Assembly: GCA_037074615.1 (NCBI GenBank)
Contig: CM073520.1
Coordinates: forward strand, 31,553,527 to 31,617,526
DNA: 64,000 nucleotides
From: Leucaena leucocephala
Lineage: Eukaryota; Streptophyta; Magnoliopsida; Fabales; Fabaceae
Direction of reading: 5' to 3'
Part shown: in pieces, positions 1-8,970 of the stretch
How the letters are laid out: each line of letters begins with the position of its first letter
Position numbering within the stretch: the first letter of the stretch is position 1
The notes under the pieces: model-generated
Database searches by the model: none
Told to the model about the DNA's origin: nothing
What the model saw: only the letters and a program-made list of their open reading frames with translations
Program-made: the position numbers and the translations under genes

Positions 1-428
1 CCTACAAAAGCAACACTTGTTTCATGTTTCTATTAATTTTACCATCCGTTCTGTATCAATCACACAAGTTTTCTTATTCCATCCTTGCATGTATTTGGAT
101 CCCTGCTATGTTAATTCAGCCTCAATTGAAATATACCAATAATTTGTAATTTACTTACAGGAGTTAAAGTTATATCTAATAAAAAAAAGTTAATCCATCA
201 TAATATAACGAGGTAGAAGAAATTCGCGCCTTATGTTAATAAGAAATAAAAAATAAAAGAGTCAAATTTTGTAGCTTTTATGATCTACCAGTATATTCTT
301 TTGACAATGGCCCTACATTCACGTATTTATTTATGTATTTCTAGGAAATACATAAATAATAAGATATACTGTATTTTCTTTATAATTTTATTATTATTGA
401 ACATTTTTCATGAGAAAAATTGAAATAT
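1..428. repeat. direct repeat, copy 1 (left edge)
   Basis: This block is nearly identical to 8971-9165 followed by 10116-10325. Shared landmarks include CAACACTTGTTTCATGTTTC, the BamHI-like word TTTGGATCCCTGC and the stretch from AGAAGAAATTCGCGCC to TTTTCATGAGAAAA. The repeat runs off the left edge of the window, so its true start is unseen. It lies outside the Mutator-like element and is therefore not part of that element's inverted repeats. No coding potential was recognised. Confidence 0.85.
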
Positions 429-625
429 GAACTTTTATGAGAAATTTTATGAATTTAATGAAGATAATTTTAAAACAAGAATTTTTAAATGAGGAAGATA
501 AAAAATATTAAAATTTTACATTTGAAACTAAAATAAAATTTTTAACTAAATTTCATATGAACAATATATATATATATATACATAAACTTTATATCTATTA
601 TGTCAAATTTATCGATTATATTTTA

Positions 626-765
626 GGAAAAATAACATATGGGTCCCATATAAGCAATTGAATGACAAAAAAATCCTATCAAATGCTATAATTCATGTCA
701 AATTCCATGAGACCTCACATGAATTTTTTCTAGTTATAAAAAAACTTAAATGACCTTGTGAAATA
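626..765 (+). repeat. left terminal inverted repeat of the Pack-MULE
   Basis: It pairs with 8628-8764 read on the opposite strand. Shared words include TAATTCATGTCAAATTCCATG at the left against TAATTAATGTCAAGTCTCAT at the right, then GACCTCA-ATGA and a T-rich run. I judge roughly three quarters of positions identical, so the element is not recent. The 9-bp target duplication at 617-625 abuts it. Confidence 0.85.
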
Positions 766-834
766 AAAAATATGGCGTGTCATAGTTTTCAAAGCAGCTA
801 TTATAGGAATCAGATTGTGGCATTGGAAAGCAGA

Positions 835-1590
835 ATGCCCATGGCTAAACCCTCGCTTTTCATATTAGAGTTCCCGCCAATGACCCTCGATCTCTCTTTT
901 GAATGCTTTCGTGGTGTTGGTTCCTCTTCTCCATTTCGACAACACGACCTCGTATTTGTCGTCAATCCTCGATGTTAGTTTCTTTATTTTTTTTTCTCAT
1001 CCGTACTCCATTTTCTCTATTTGGCTGCCAAGAAAATTTGGTGGAAAAAACACCCATTTCCTTCTTAATGATATATAAACTTGATGGCGGCTATTAGATT
1101 TGAATTTTTTGATACTAGGACTTCGGTGCAGGTGCTAATGGTCAGATGGGTAGAGAGTGGAAGCAGCTTCTTCCATATCTACGGTCTCGCTTTAGTAAAG
1201 AATGCAATGTGAGTTCCCTCCCTGGCGAACAAGTATGCAAATGCAGTATTTTTTGTTTTTGTTTTAATTCATTAATTCACGTGTTTTTGCATTTTGGTTT
1301 TGATAGATATGTGAATCCTTAACTTCAGGTCCTTGTCATGCTATTGACATAATGATATCTTCTTCATTCTATTTTGTTTAATTGTTTATTTTTTGATTTA
1401 ATACATTGTCAAGCTCACGATTTGTTATGATACTGAGTCACAATGATCTTTGTGTTGTAGGGTACACTCTATTAAGGTAGAGGACATTTCAAGGAAGGGT
1501 AGGGTATATATTCAATATGATGGGGAATATATGGGGTTCCTTCCAAGAAAAAATCTTGTTCTTCCAGCTGTTATTGAGATGATATGCTGA
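835..1590 (+). pseudogene. LCBK2: sphingoid long-chain base kinase 2-like gene fragment (captured)
   Basis: Four exon remnants resemble plant LCBK2, a lipid kinase with a DAGK/YegS-like catalytic domain that phosphorylates sphingoid bases. Exon 1 (835-973) encodes the N-terminus ending LVFVVNPR, the start of the nucleotide-binding domain. Exon 2 (1132-1208) gives ANGQMGREWKQLLPYLRSRF. Exon 3 begins at 1307 with ICESLTSGPCHAIDI and then decays. The last exon (1461-1590) gives VEDISRKG, IQYDGEYMGFLPRK and a stop at 1588. GT/AG boundaries survive at 974, 1131, 1209, 1306 and 1460. Everything between HAIDI and the C-terminus is missing, including the GGDGT motif expected for the family. No kinase can be made. 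The fragment starts about 70 bp inside the left terminal repeat of the Pack-MULE. Family assignment comes from remembered protein similarity. Confidence 0.75.
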
Positions 1591-2068
1591 ATCAAAGGAA
1601 AAATAGAGAGAACTGCAGAGTTTCTCAAAAAGAAAATGAAGGGGAAGAAGGCAACGAGTTCTCCTTATCCATATTTACTCTGTTGGCTGCAATGTCAGAA
1701 CTAGCAACAAGTAATGTCTCCAAAAATATGATTAGGCAACTTTGGGAAGGGGAAGATAACTCTCAAAACATGAAAATCTTGTCATGATGATATAGAGCTG
1801 TTGTGAATTACCAGTCAAGGATTTATATAGTCCTTGAAGCTGGCTATTTACAATATTTTAGGAGGGGAACATGTTTTTACAAATACTGCAGCTTGGGGTT
1901 TAGTTGTTATTTTGGGTCAGAAGGTGTCTTTAAATATAGTTTATCTGTTAGTTTTCACCTTTAGAACCGTTTCTTGTATTATTTAGGAAAGGAATTTAGA
2001 ATTATTTTCTGCATAAAAATAATTTACAGAGGTTGTACAAGGAGAGGAATTAATTTTGAATATATGTG

Positions 2069-3022
2069 GAATTAATTTTCAAATATGATGGCTCAAGCAT
2101 TTGTGCGTCATTTCTGCGTCACCTGCAATAACAATTCAAGCGCCTAAAATAACAACCCCAGCCCCTGCAATAACAACTCCAGCATCTGCAACTAACAACC
2201 CCATCACCTGCATTAAGAAACTCATCAACTACAACTAACAACTCTATCAGCTGCACTTACAACCCTAGCACCTACAATAATAACCCGAGTGCCTGAAATA
2301 ACAACCACATTACCTGCAACTAACAATCCCAGCCCCTACAACTAAGAACCCCATCAGCTTTACTAATAACCTCAACACCTGAACTAACAACTCTAACGCC
2401 TGAAATAACAACCCTAGCACCTGCAGTGTTGTTAGTTGCAGGTGTTGTGGTTGTTATTTCAGGCGGAGAGGTTGTAAGTGCAGCTGATGGGGTTGTAAGT
2501 GCAGTTGATGGGGTTGTTAGTTGCAGTTGATGGGGTTGTTAGTTGTAAGTGCTGAGGTTGTTATTTTAGGCGCTGGGGTTGTTAGTTGCAGGGACTGGGA
2601 TTGTTAGTTGCATGTGCTGGGGTTGTTATTTCAGGTTTTGGAGTTGTTAGTTCAGGTGCTGGGGTTGTTAGTGCCATTAATGGGGTTGTTAGTTGCAGCT
2701 GATGGGGTTCTTAGTGTAGGTGATGGGGTTCTTAGTTACAGGGGATGGGGTTGTTAGTTTCTGGTGCTGTGGTTGTTATTTTAGGCGCTGAGATTATAAG
2801 TGCAGCTGATGGGGTTGTTAGTTGCAGGTGCTGAGGTTGTTATTTCAAGCGCTGGGGTTGTTATCGCAAGTCCTAGGGTTGTAAGTGTAAAGTTGAACTA
2901 GACATATATATATATATATATATAAGCAAAGTAAGATTATTAGTAGTACGTTTAAGTTCAACTATAATTAAGATATGATCAATGACGCAGAAATGCTTGA
3001 GCCATCATCTTTGAATAACAAT
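2069..3022. repeat. fold-back element of 22-bp minisatellite units in inverted arms
   Basis: From about 2120 to 2424 the sequence repeats units of the type AATAACAACCCCAGCACCTG. From about 2425 to 2890 the complementary type GGGGTTGTTAGTTGCAGGTG is repeated, so the two arms form a giant imperfect palindrome centred near 2425. The outer edges are also inverted: ATGATGGCTCAAGCATTT at 2085-2102 pairs with AAATGCTTGAGCCATCAT at 2991-3008, and weaker similarity reaches about 2069 and 3022. Together these look like a fold-back transposon nested in the Pack-MULE. Units drift between GTTAGTTGCAGGTGCT, GTTATTTCAGGCGCT and GTAAGTGCAGCTGAT, giving a higher-order period of about three units. A TA microsatellite follows at 2905-2924. 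A unit of about 22 bp keeps no reading frame, so coding is unlikely. Confidence 0.8.
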
Positions 3023-3059
3023 TCAGTAATTAAGATTATTTATCATTATAAAATGATTA

Positions 3060-3740
3060 GATCCTTTCTACATAATCACATATTCAAATTATACATCACG
3101 AATCTAGAAATTTGCTTCCATAAGCAAGCCCCAAAAATCATTGATTTTTCATCATCAGGAATCAACTGCTTTACATTCACAGCTTGTATATCTTGCCCAT
3201 ATTCTGAGGCATGGTCTACCAATGAATTTTGAGCCACCAATTCCATAATTTTTGGGATGAGTTTCTTCATATTCACCATATCAACCTCATAAGGGTTACA
3301 GCCTCAACACGTGCAATCAAGAAAGGTTGAACCATTAAGAAAATAACTTCTAAGTTATTTTGCCAAGCTAATGAAAAGAGTAAATAATACTCATACAAAT
3401 AAAGAATATCAATAATTTTCTCCATAATATTTGTGCTAAAAGAACCAAACTAGCTCCTCAAAATGGCTTTTAAATACCAAAGTGAAATCAGGAGACCTTT
3501 GACAAAGTGAGATTGCCCAACACTTGAAAACTTCAATTTACTTTCAATATATGCACTGTTCTCAGAAAAAGTTATACCACATTGGGAATTACCCATACTG
3601 CAGGCAAAAAAGAATCTTGAAAAGAAATGAGAGATTTCTATTGTAGATTTAAAGAGAGGTCTAAGCCAGTAGCAATACAATGCATAAGCGTCAACTGTAT
3701 CACTATTCTTATGAGATTGATCTCCTAGAACACAACACAT
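3060..3740 (-). pseudogene. gene fragment, possibly Rav1/DMXL-type (RAVE complex) protein
   Basis: Reading the minus strand, 3740-3450 contains DTVDAYALYCYWLRPLFKS, followed by a region with YEYYLLFSLAWQNN and LMVQPFLIARVEA. A separate frame at 3279-3076 then gives MVNMKKLIPKIMELVAQNSL and IFGACLWKQISRF. The composition and word style look like genuine protein in at least two frames broken by stops and frameshifts, so this is a degraded fragment. The order of hydrophobic helices and the phrase GACLWKQISRF remind me of the C-terminal half of plant DMXL/Rav1 WD-repeat proteins, which regulate V-ATPase assembly. That assignment is from memory and weak. The fragment lies inside the Pack-MULE just beyond the fold-back element, in the same orientation as the aspartic protease fragment. 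Confidence 0.4.
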
Positions 3741-4871
3741 GCTATATCATATCCTATATTCATTAATCCTTGATGGCAAAGTGAGAGTAAAATCTGCAGG
3801 AAAAAAAGGAAAAGTAAGATTCTTCTCTAGAAGAATATAGTTTATAGTGACCAAAGGGTTTAGTCCAAATTATGGCGAATTACATACCATTCTTAGTAAA
3901 CAGAATGGAGCCAATGAAAACCTCTGTTCAAACAGAGCAAGCCCAACAGAATTTTTGCCTCAGATTTTCAAGAGATTAATCATACTGTGTGATGTTTTTG
4001 TCAAAATTTGCAGACTTGTTTGCCAGGGAAGAACCTCAAGTTTTATCACACTTGTGAAGTCCAACTTAACATGTCAACAAACACATGCATAAGTCATACA
4101 GAATATGAAACTAAAGAGTTAGCTTCACGTATAAAACAAGGAAGAGCTTAAATCATGAAACCAATCGATAAAATTTTATCAAAACCCAAAGATTATGTGA
4201 AAAGGTTCTAACTAAAACAAGTGTCTAAATTCTTTGAAAGATGAAACACAGAAGTTGATTCAAATTTCAACTAACATTTAAGAAAGAAGAAAAAAAAGTA
4301 GCAGCTCTACGGTATTCCATAATAAGAATATTAAGAGGTGTAAATTAGGTCTTAAGTCTCCCTTTCATGCTCTATTTTCTTAATATAAATTATCACACAA
4401 TACGACCAATACAAACAACATATCCTAGATATTATAAATACTAAATCTAATCATCATTAGTAGTAATGTAAAAACACTAAAAGCATACCCTGAATCTGCC
4501 TGAAAATTTTCAATTTCACTATTCCTTAGATCAATAGAAATTAGAAGGTATAGGAGAGAATCTTCATTCCCACTGGACCAAGTGACCAATAATATATGCT
4601 AAATTTCAAACCCTGCTGGCTTCTGTGTAATAGATAAAGAAGTAAACAATTTTCTGTAGCAGCAGGAAAAATACTGAACTGCAAATCAGCATGTGGAAAA
4701 CTGAGCGAGGTAAAGATCATAAACCAAATCCACCGGTGACTAAAGCAATGAAACATAAAAAATAAATAAAATGGAAGCATACCCAAAAAAGTAAGATCTA
4801 CGTAAACCTTGAAAAATTAAAAAAGAAAGAAGAGGCATAAGCACGGACTAGGTGGTGAAGATCTTCAGAAA

Positions 4872-5261
4872 TTAGGCAAGTGCAAATGCGAGAAATGCTG
4901 AGAGAAGGGGTAGCAAGAGACAGGAAGAAAGAGAGAGTCCTGGTGTTAATGGAAGGGAATTACGAGAAAGAGAAAGAGAAAATGATGGCACTGTAGCATC
5001 ACTTGTATTAGTTTTGGTGCCAAAGTTCTTGAGCCCAATTGGTTGTGTAGACTTTCTGCGAGAAAAGGTGAGCGAGAATGATTGCTGCAATCCTGCTGCA
5101 CCCTTCTTGGCCACATCTTTTGCTGATTTCCACCGTTCACGAGCTTGTGTAGTTTCTCTTACATTCTTGGCTGCAGCTTCCCTTTTTTTAGCCTGCCTTC
5201 TTTCTCGGGTAGAGAGAACTTGATCAGAACAGTTATAAATGATAAGCAGTGTAGCAGTCAA
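4872..5261 (-). pseudogene. unrecognised captured exon with basic segment
   Basis: The frame opens with a hydrophobic stretch (LTATLLIIYNC) and then runs into a strongly basic, helix-prone segment (STRERRQAKKREAAAK, QARERWKSAKDVAKK). A serine-rich tail with SRRKSTQP follows. Codon use and composition are richer in GC than the surrounding spacer, suggesting a real exon and not chance. I do not recognise the family. A membrane segment followed by a basic cytoplasmic tail is one possible reading. It lies inside the Pack-MULE in minus orientation. The end of the frame (SLSLSRNSLPLTPGLSLSS) may already be intron or non-coding. Confidence 0.35.
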
Positions 5262-5539
5262 TACAACCTACAAGAAAGATCAATAAGTACTCACAAGGAA
5301 TCGATGCTTAGCAACTAAGAAAAAGTATTGATATGAAAAAGAAAAGAAGATGAATTTTGGGGTATTTTTGTGCTAACTTCATGCTGTCTTTCTTTATTTC
5401 AATTGCAGTATAGAATACCAGAGTTGGCCAGAAAATTGACTAATGTGAAGCTTTATATAAGAATCAAGGAGGAGTGTAAGAACATATACATCAAAAGATA
5501 TAAAATTTAAGCTGTCAAGGGAAGCAATCCATTAGTTGC

Positions 5540-5905
5540 AGATAAGGGGGTGGTTAGTTATAGCTGATGGGGTTGTAAGTGCAGCTGATGGGGTTCTAAG
5601 TTGTAGGGGCTGAGATTGTTAGTTGCAGATACTGAGGTTGTTATTTCAGGCACTCGGGTTGTTATTGTAGGTGCTGGGGTTGTAAGTGCAGCTAATGGAG
5701 TTGTTAGTTATAGCTGATGGGGTTCTTAGTGCAGGTGATGGGGTTATTAGTTGCAGGTGCTGGGGTTGTTATTGCAGGTGTTGGGATTGTAAGTGCAGCT
5801 GATAAAGTTGTTAGTTGTAGCTGATGGGGTTCTTAGTGCAGGTGATGGGGTTGTTAGTTGCAGGTACTGGAGTTGTTATTATAGGTGGTGTAGTTGTTAT
5901 TCTTT
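5540..5905. repeat. second array of the 22-bp minisatellite
   Basis: The same units as in the fold-back element at 2120-2890 recur here (GGGGTTGTTAGTTGCAGGTG, CTGATGGGGTTCTTAGTGCA), all in one orientation, equivalent to the right arm of the palindrome. A longer period is visible: the block TAGCTGATGGGGTTCTTAGT followed by GCAGGTGATGGGGTT occurs twice, near 5715 and near 5818. No matching inverted arm was seen nearby. Confidence 0.8.
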
Positions 5906-6104
5906 CACCACGTGGTTATCATTTCTTGTTGGTTCAGTTGTTAATATTCCCCAATATATTATTGAGTTTGATGCATTTGTTAAACCTGACATGAAATATA
6001 ATACCTTCTTATTCAATATGACAGCATTCTTTCCGCAACAACTTAAAAACTTGACATTTCTTCAAAAGTGTTCAATTACATATATTGTTTGTAAATTTTA
6101 CAGT

Positions 6105-6272
6105 TCAAAATGCTTGGATTAGTAAATTTTTTCTTCTGATGTCTACGCTCTTTGTCACATGCACGGGCCAATATCTTCCCCATGAAATGTGCAGAAAGAT
6201 GTGTCTTCTGACAGAACAAGTCATTTTCTTTTTCATCTTGAACCAATGTCTTGGCTACCATGGTCATCACCT
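6105..6272 (-). pseudogene. unrecognised captured exon
   Basis: On the minus strand a plausible 3' splice site (TTATTCACAG) precedes an open stretch containing MTMVAKTLVQDEKENDLF, CQKTHLSAHFMGKI and ARACDKERRHQKKKF. The mix of residues looks like authentic protein. I do not recognise the family. It may belong to the same captured gene as one of the other minus-strand fragments in the Pack-MULE, but nothing seen here proves that. Confidence 0.35.
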
Positions 6273-6941
6273 GTGAATAAAAACAGGAAATGATCAAACC
6301 GCCATTACATTGCACATGGATCAAAGTTGAATGAACCAAGAAGATAAAGTGTTTGATCTCTGATCTAACATAAGGTTATGCATTGTGATTTCAAAAACAC
6401 ATATCAAATAAGTCAAAGTATAAAGTGTTTGATTAAAACCATCTCTCTTATAAATAAGACAACACTAACACCATAATACAAACAATAATAATGGCAACAA
6501 TAATAAAACTAATCATATCAGGAGCTCACGCATAAATAATCTCACTTGGAACTCATGCATTTTGAACTGAAAAATATCACAAACTTAGAAAATCTTTACT
6601 TTATCAATTGAAAAGCTTTACTTTATCAATTCCATGTTGTTCTTTTAGCAATTTTAGCAAAAAGAAGTGAAAAAATGTATCATCAAGACAACATATATTC
6701 TCTACTAAAAATGGCAAAACTGTTTTATGTCATTGGATACACTTGCAAACACTAACCAAACCCCAATTAAAATCACACATTTCCATAAATCACCTCCTTT
6801 CTCCCAAAAATCAAATATTGAGACTTAGTATATATTTCATGTGTGTTCATATTGATAAATCCCAAGTTATATGATCTCCTTTATAACAAAAACAAACATA
6901 ACAATAAAAAAAGATTTATAAAGGCATGTTATGCATCATAC

Positions 6942-8510
6942 CTCTCAAGGTACTGAAAGCATGTATACTCATCATGAAGAGTTTGAACCTTTAAGCCAGG
7001 TTGCTCAGCAATTATCTTAACAAAAGAGCATAATTCAAACTCCTGTATGTCAGCCCAAAAACCAAAATTCCTGTATGTAAAATCAAAATGTAAGCTTTAT
7101 CGTCATGTTATATATACCTTATTTACCAATGGCTCATAAATCCATTCAGGTATATAGGCCAAAGTTGTGCCACTATCTATTATTGTCCATTTACTGTAAC
7201 CTGCCTCAGAATCATCTGTTGGCAAACTAAGGAAAGCATGACCAATTTGAACTCCTGTCATGTTGACACTGTAATGTGGCCTAAAACAAATTTGAGAATG
7301 AGATTTTTCGCACCAAATTGAATTATTTGAGCTAATATCTATCATAAAGAGAAAGTTTTAGTGTCAAAATAAATAAACTATCCCTATATTAAAAAACTGC
7401 AAACATTTAGCATATATTGAATTATGAACAATGACATTTGACAGTAGCCTAGCTCTTATTTTTTAAATTGCAACAAGTTGCTACATCATGAGTTTGAGTG
7501 ACAAAATCATTTTAAATGAATGATTGTGCAATAACTACTTCCCAAACCCCCAAGAGGCAAATCAAATGGATCTACAATAACATAAATAAAAAGAACTTAA
7601 AGGATAAGGAGTAATACTGGTCTGTCAATAATGGAGTCATATTCACTTTAGGCTACACAACATGACCAATAGCAAATATACCACATCCATTTACTCCATT
7701 TAAGCAATGCGCAAATATTTTTTTCACTTTGCCAGAAAAAGCAAATTGTGAAATCATTGAGGAATTAGTTTTTCCAAAACCAAGTATTCGATCAAGCACT
7801 TCTTCATTTGAAGAACTTAGATCTCCATATTGCCTAACGCCACACCTACAAAACAACATAACTTTTGTGAAATATAAAAGAGGCCCAAACAAGCGCAAGC
7901 CACACTTGAATTCATAGTTAAACAACCCTGTAGAAGAGATAGTGGGCTTGCGAAAAAGAATTAGTTTAGACCATATTTTGGTGTTCATGTGAATTGAATG
8001 TTCACTAACAGGTCCACAAATCCATAACACCTAATTCAGGACAGCAATTGAAAAATAAATGGAAATAGAAAAGGATTGAACACATAAATATAGTAGCACA
8101 AGAATGACCAGTCACCCATTTCACCAATTCAAGATTCAGACTATGACTCATTAGAATTAAGCTCCCAATCTCATTCGGGGAGTAAAGACATAATCAAATT
8201 GAAGACACACGCAGAAGAACCAAAGACACAAGAACTGTGTAAAACACAAAAAGAAGAAGGAAGCAGGAGAAGTGAGAAAAGAAACCCAGACCCGATGCCA
8301 TCGGGGCGGCAGGTCGACACCAGCGAGAAAATGAAGCTAATGGCGATTGTCGTGAGCTTTTAGGATGTCAAGGGTGCGTTCTTGGCCAGAGTACTTGTTT
8401 TTTACACTAAAGACGCCATGGTTGGTTGAAGCAGAGGAAATCAAAAGAGAGAAGAAGACAGCAACAATGAGAAAGAAGGGGATAGAGGGTCTGAAACAGA
8501 GCATGGCCAT
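6942..8510 (-). pseudogene. A1-family aspartic protease gene fragment (captured)
   Basis: Four exons match plant pepsin-like 'aspartic proteinase-like protein 2' types. Exon 1 (8510-8286) starts MAMLCFRPSIPFFLIVAVFF, a signal peptide, and continues GVFSVKNKYSG. Exon 7845-7618 has CGVRQYGDLSSSNEE and ILGFGKTNSSMISQ. Exon 7280-7118 carries the second catalytic motif in TIIDSGTTLAYIPE. Exon 7015-6942 ends LHDEYTCFQYLE. Splice signals at all these borders look intact, and reading phases join. It cannot be functional: there is a TAG at 8337-8339, a second in-frame stop at GHVV* near 7650, an apparent indel frameshift near the end of exon 1, no exon for the first catalytic DTGS motif, and no C-terminus. 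Exon 1 lies about 120 bp from the right terminal repeat of the Pack-MULE. Such proteases normally act in the secretory pathway. Confidence 0.82.
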
Positions 8511-8627
8511 GAAGAAGAAGAAGAAGATAATTGATCAGAGTAGTCGGCTGTACCTACTGCCTTTCTCACACACTTTTTTATTCTTTTACAATAGAGGGCG
8601 TATACGTTATTATTTACTTTTTTTTTA

Positions 8628-8764
8628 TTTTAGATGGGTAGTTATGTCTTTTTACAATTAAAAAAAATCATATGAGGTCCCATGAGACTTGACATTAATT
8701 ATGCCATTTCTTGGGACTTTTTTGACATTTTATGCCTTCCATGGGACTAAGATGTCATTTTCCC
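8628..8764 (-). repeat. right terminal inverted repeat of the Pack-MULE
   Basis: This is the reverse-complement partner of 626-765, ending GATGTCATTTTCCC. The second copy of the 9-bp target duplication, TATATTTTA, follows directly at 8765-8773. Confidence 0.85.
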
Positions 8765-8970
8765 TATATTTTATGATATATACTATTTTTTTAGATGAGT
8801 TTAAGTTAAATAATATTTTAAAAAAAATTATGACATATGACAAAGTAATATTAAAAATTTTACATTAATAAATATAAATAATTTGATCATTTTTATGTAT
8901 TTAGTATTCAGGACTAGAAGAAGTATCGTTTAAGCCATCTTTGTCCCACATACCACCTTCTTTTTGTTGC

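Larger units (their letters stand above)
626..8764. mobile_element. Pack-MULE: non-autonomous Mutator-like element carrying gene fragments
   Basis: The two ends match as long terminal inverted repeats: GGAAAAATAACATATGGGTC at the left, and GGGAAAATGACATCTTAGTC on the reverse strand at the right, with similarity continuing for about 140 bp. Immediately outside lies a perfect 9-bp target duplication, TATATTTTA, at 617-625 and 8765-8773. Long inverted repeats and a 9-bp duplication are hallmarks of Mutator-like elements. No transposase frame was recognised, so the element is non-autonomous. The interior holds fragments of several host genes with introns and splice sites preserved, which means capture at DNA level and not by reverse transcription. 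Two fragments begin at their start-codon exon right beside a terminal repeat, as known Pack-MULEs often do. It also contains an internal fold-back minisatellite. The identification rests on the ends and contents seen here; activity cannot be judged. Confidence 0.88.

Noticed and set aside
2120..2890. Coding tandem-repeat protein in the minisatellite
   Set aside because: The unit is about 22 bp, not a multiple of three, and stops occur in all frames.
2120..2890. Interstitial telomere-like repeat
   Set aside because: GGGGTTGTTAG resembles telomeric words, but the unit is not TTTAGGG and has a much longer period.
6942..8510. A functional aspartic protease gene
   Set aside because: In-frame stops, a missing DTGS exon and a missing C-terminus rule it out. 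It is a captured fragment.
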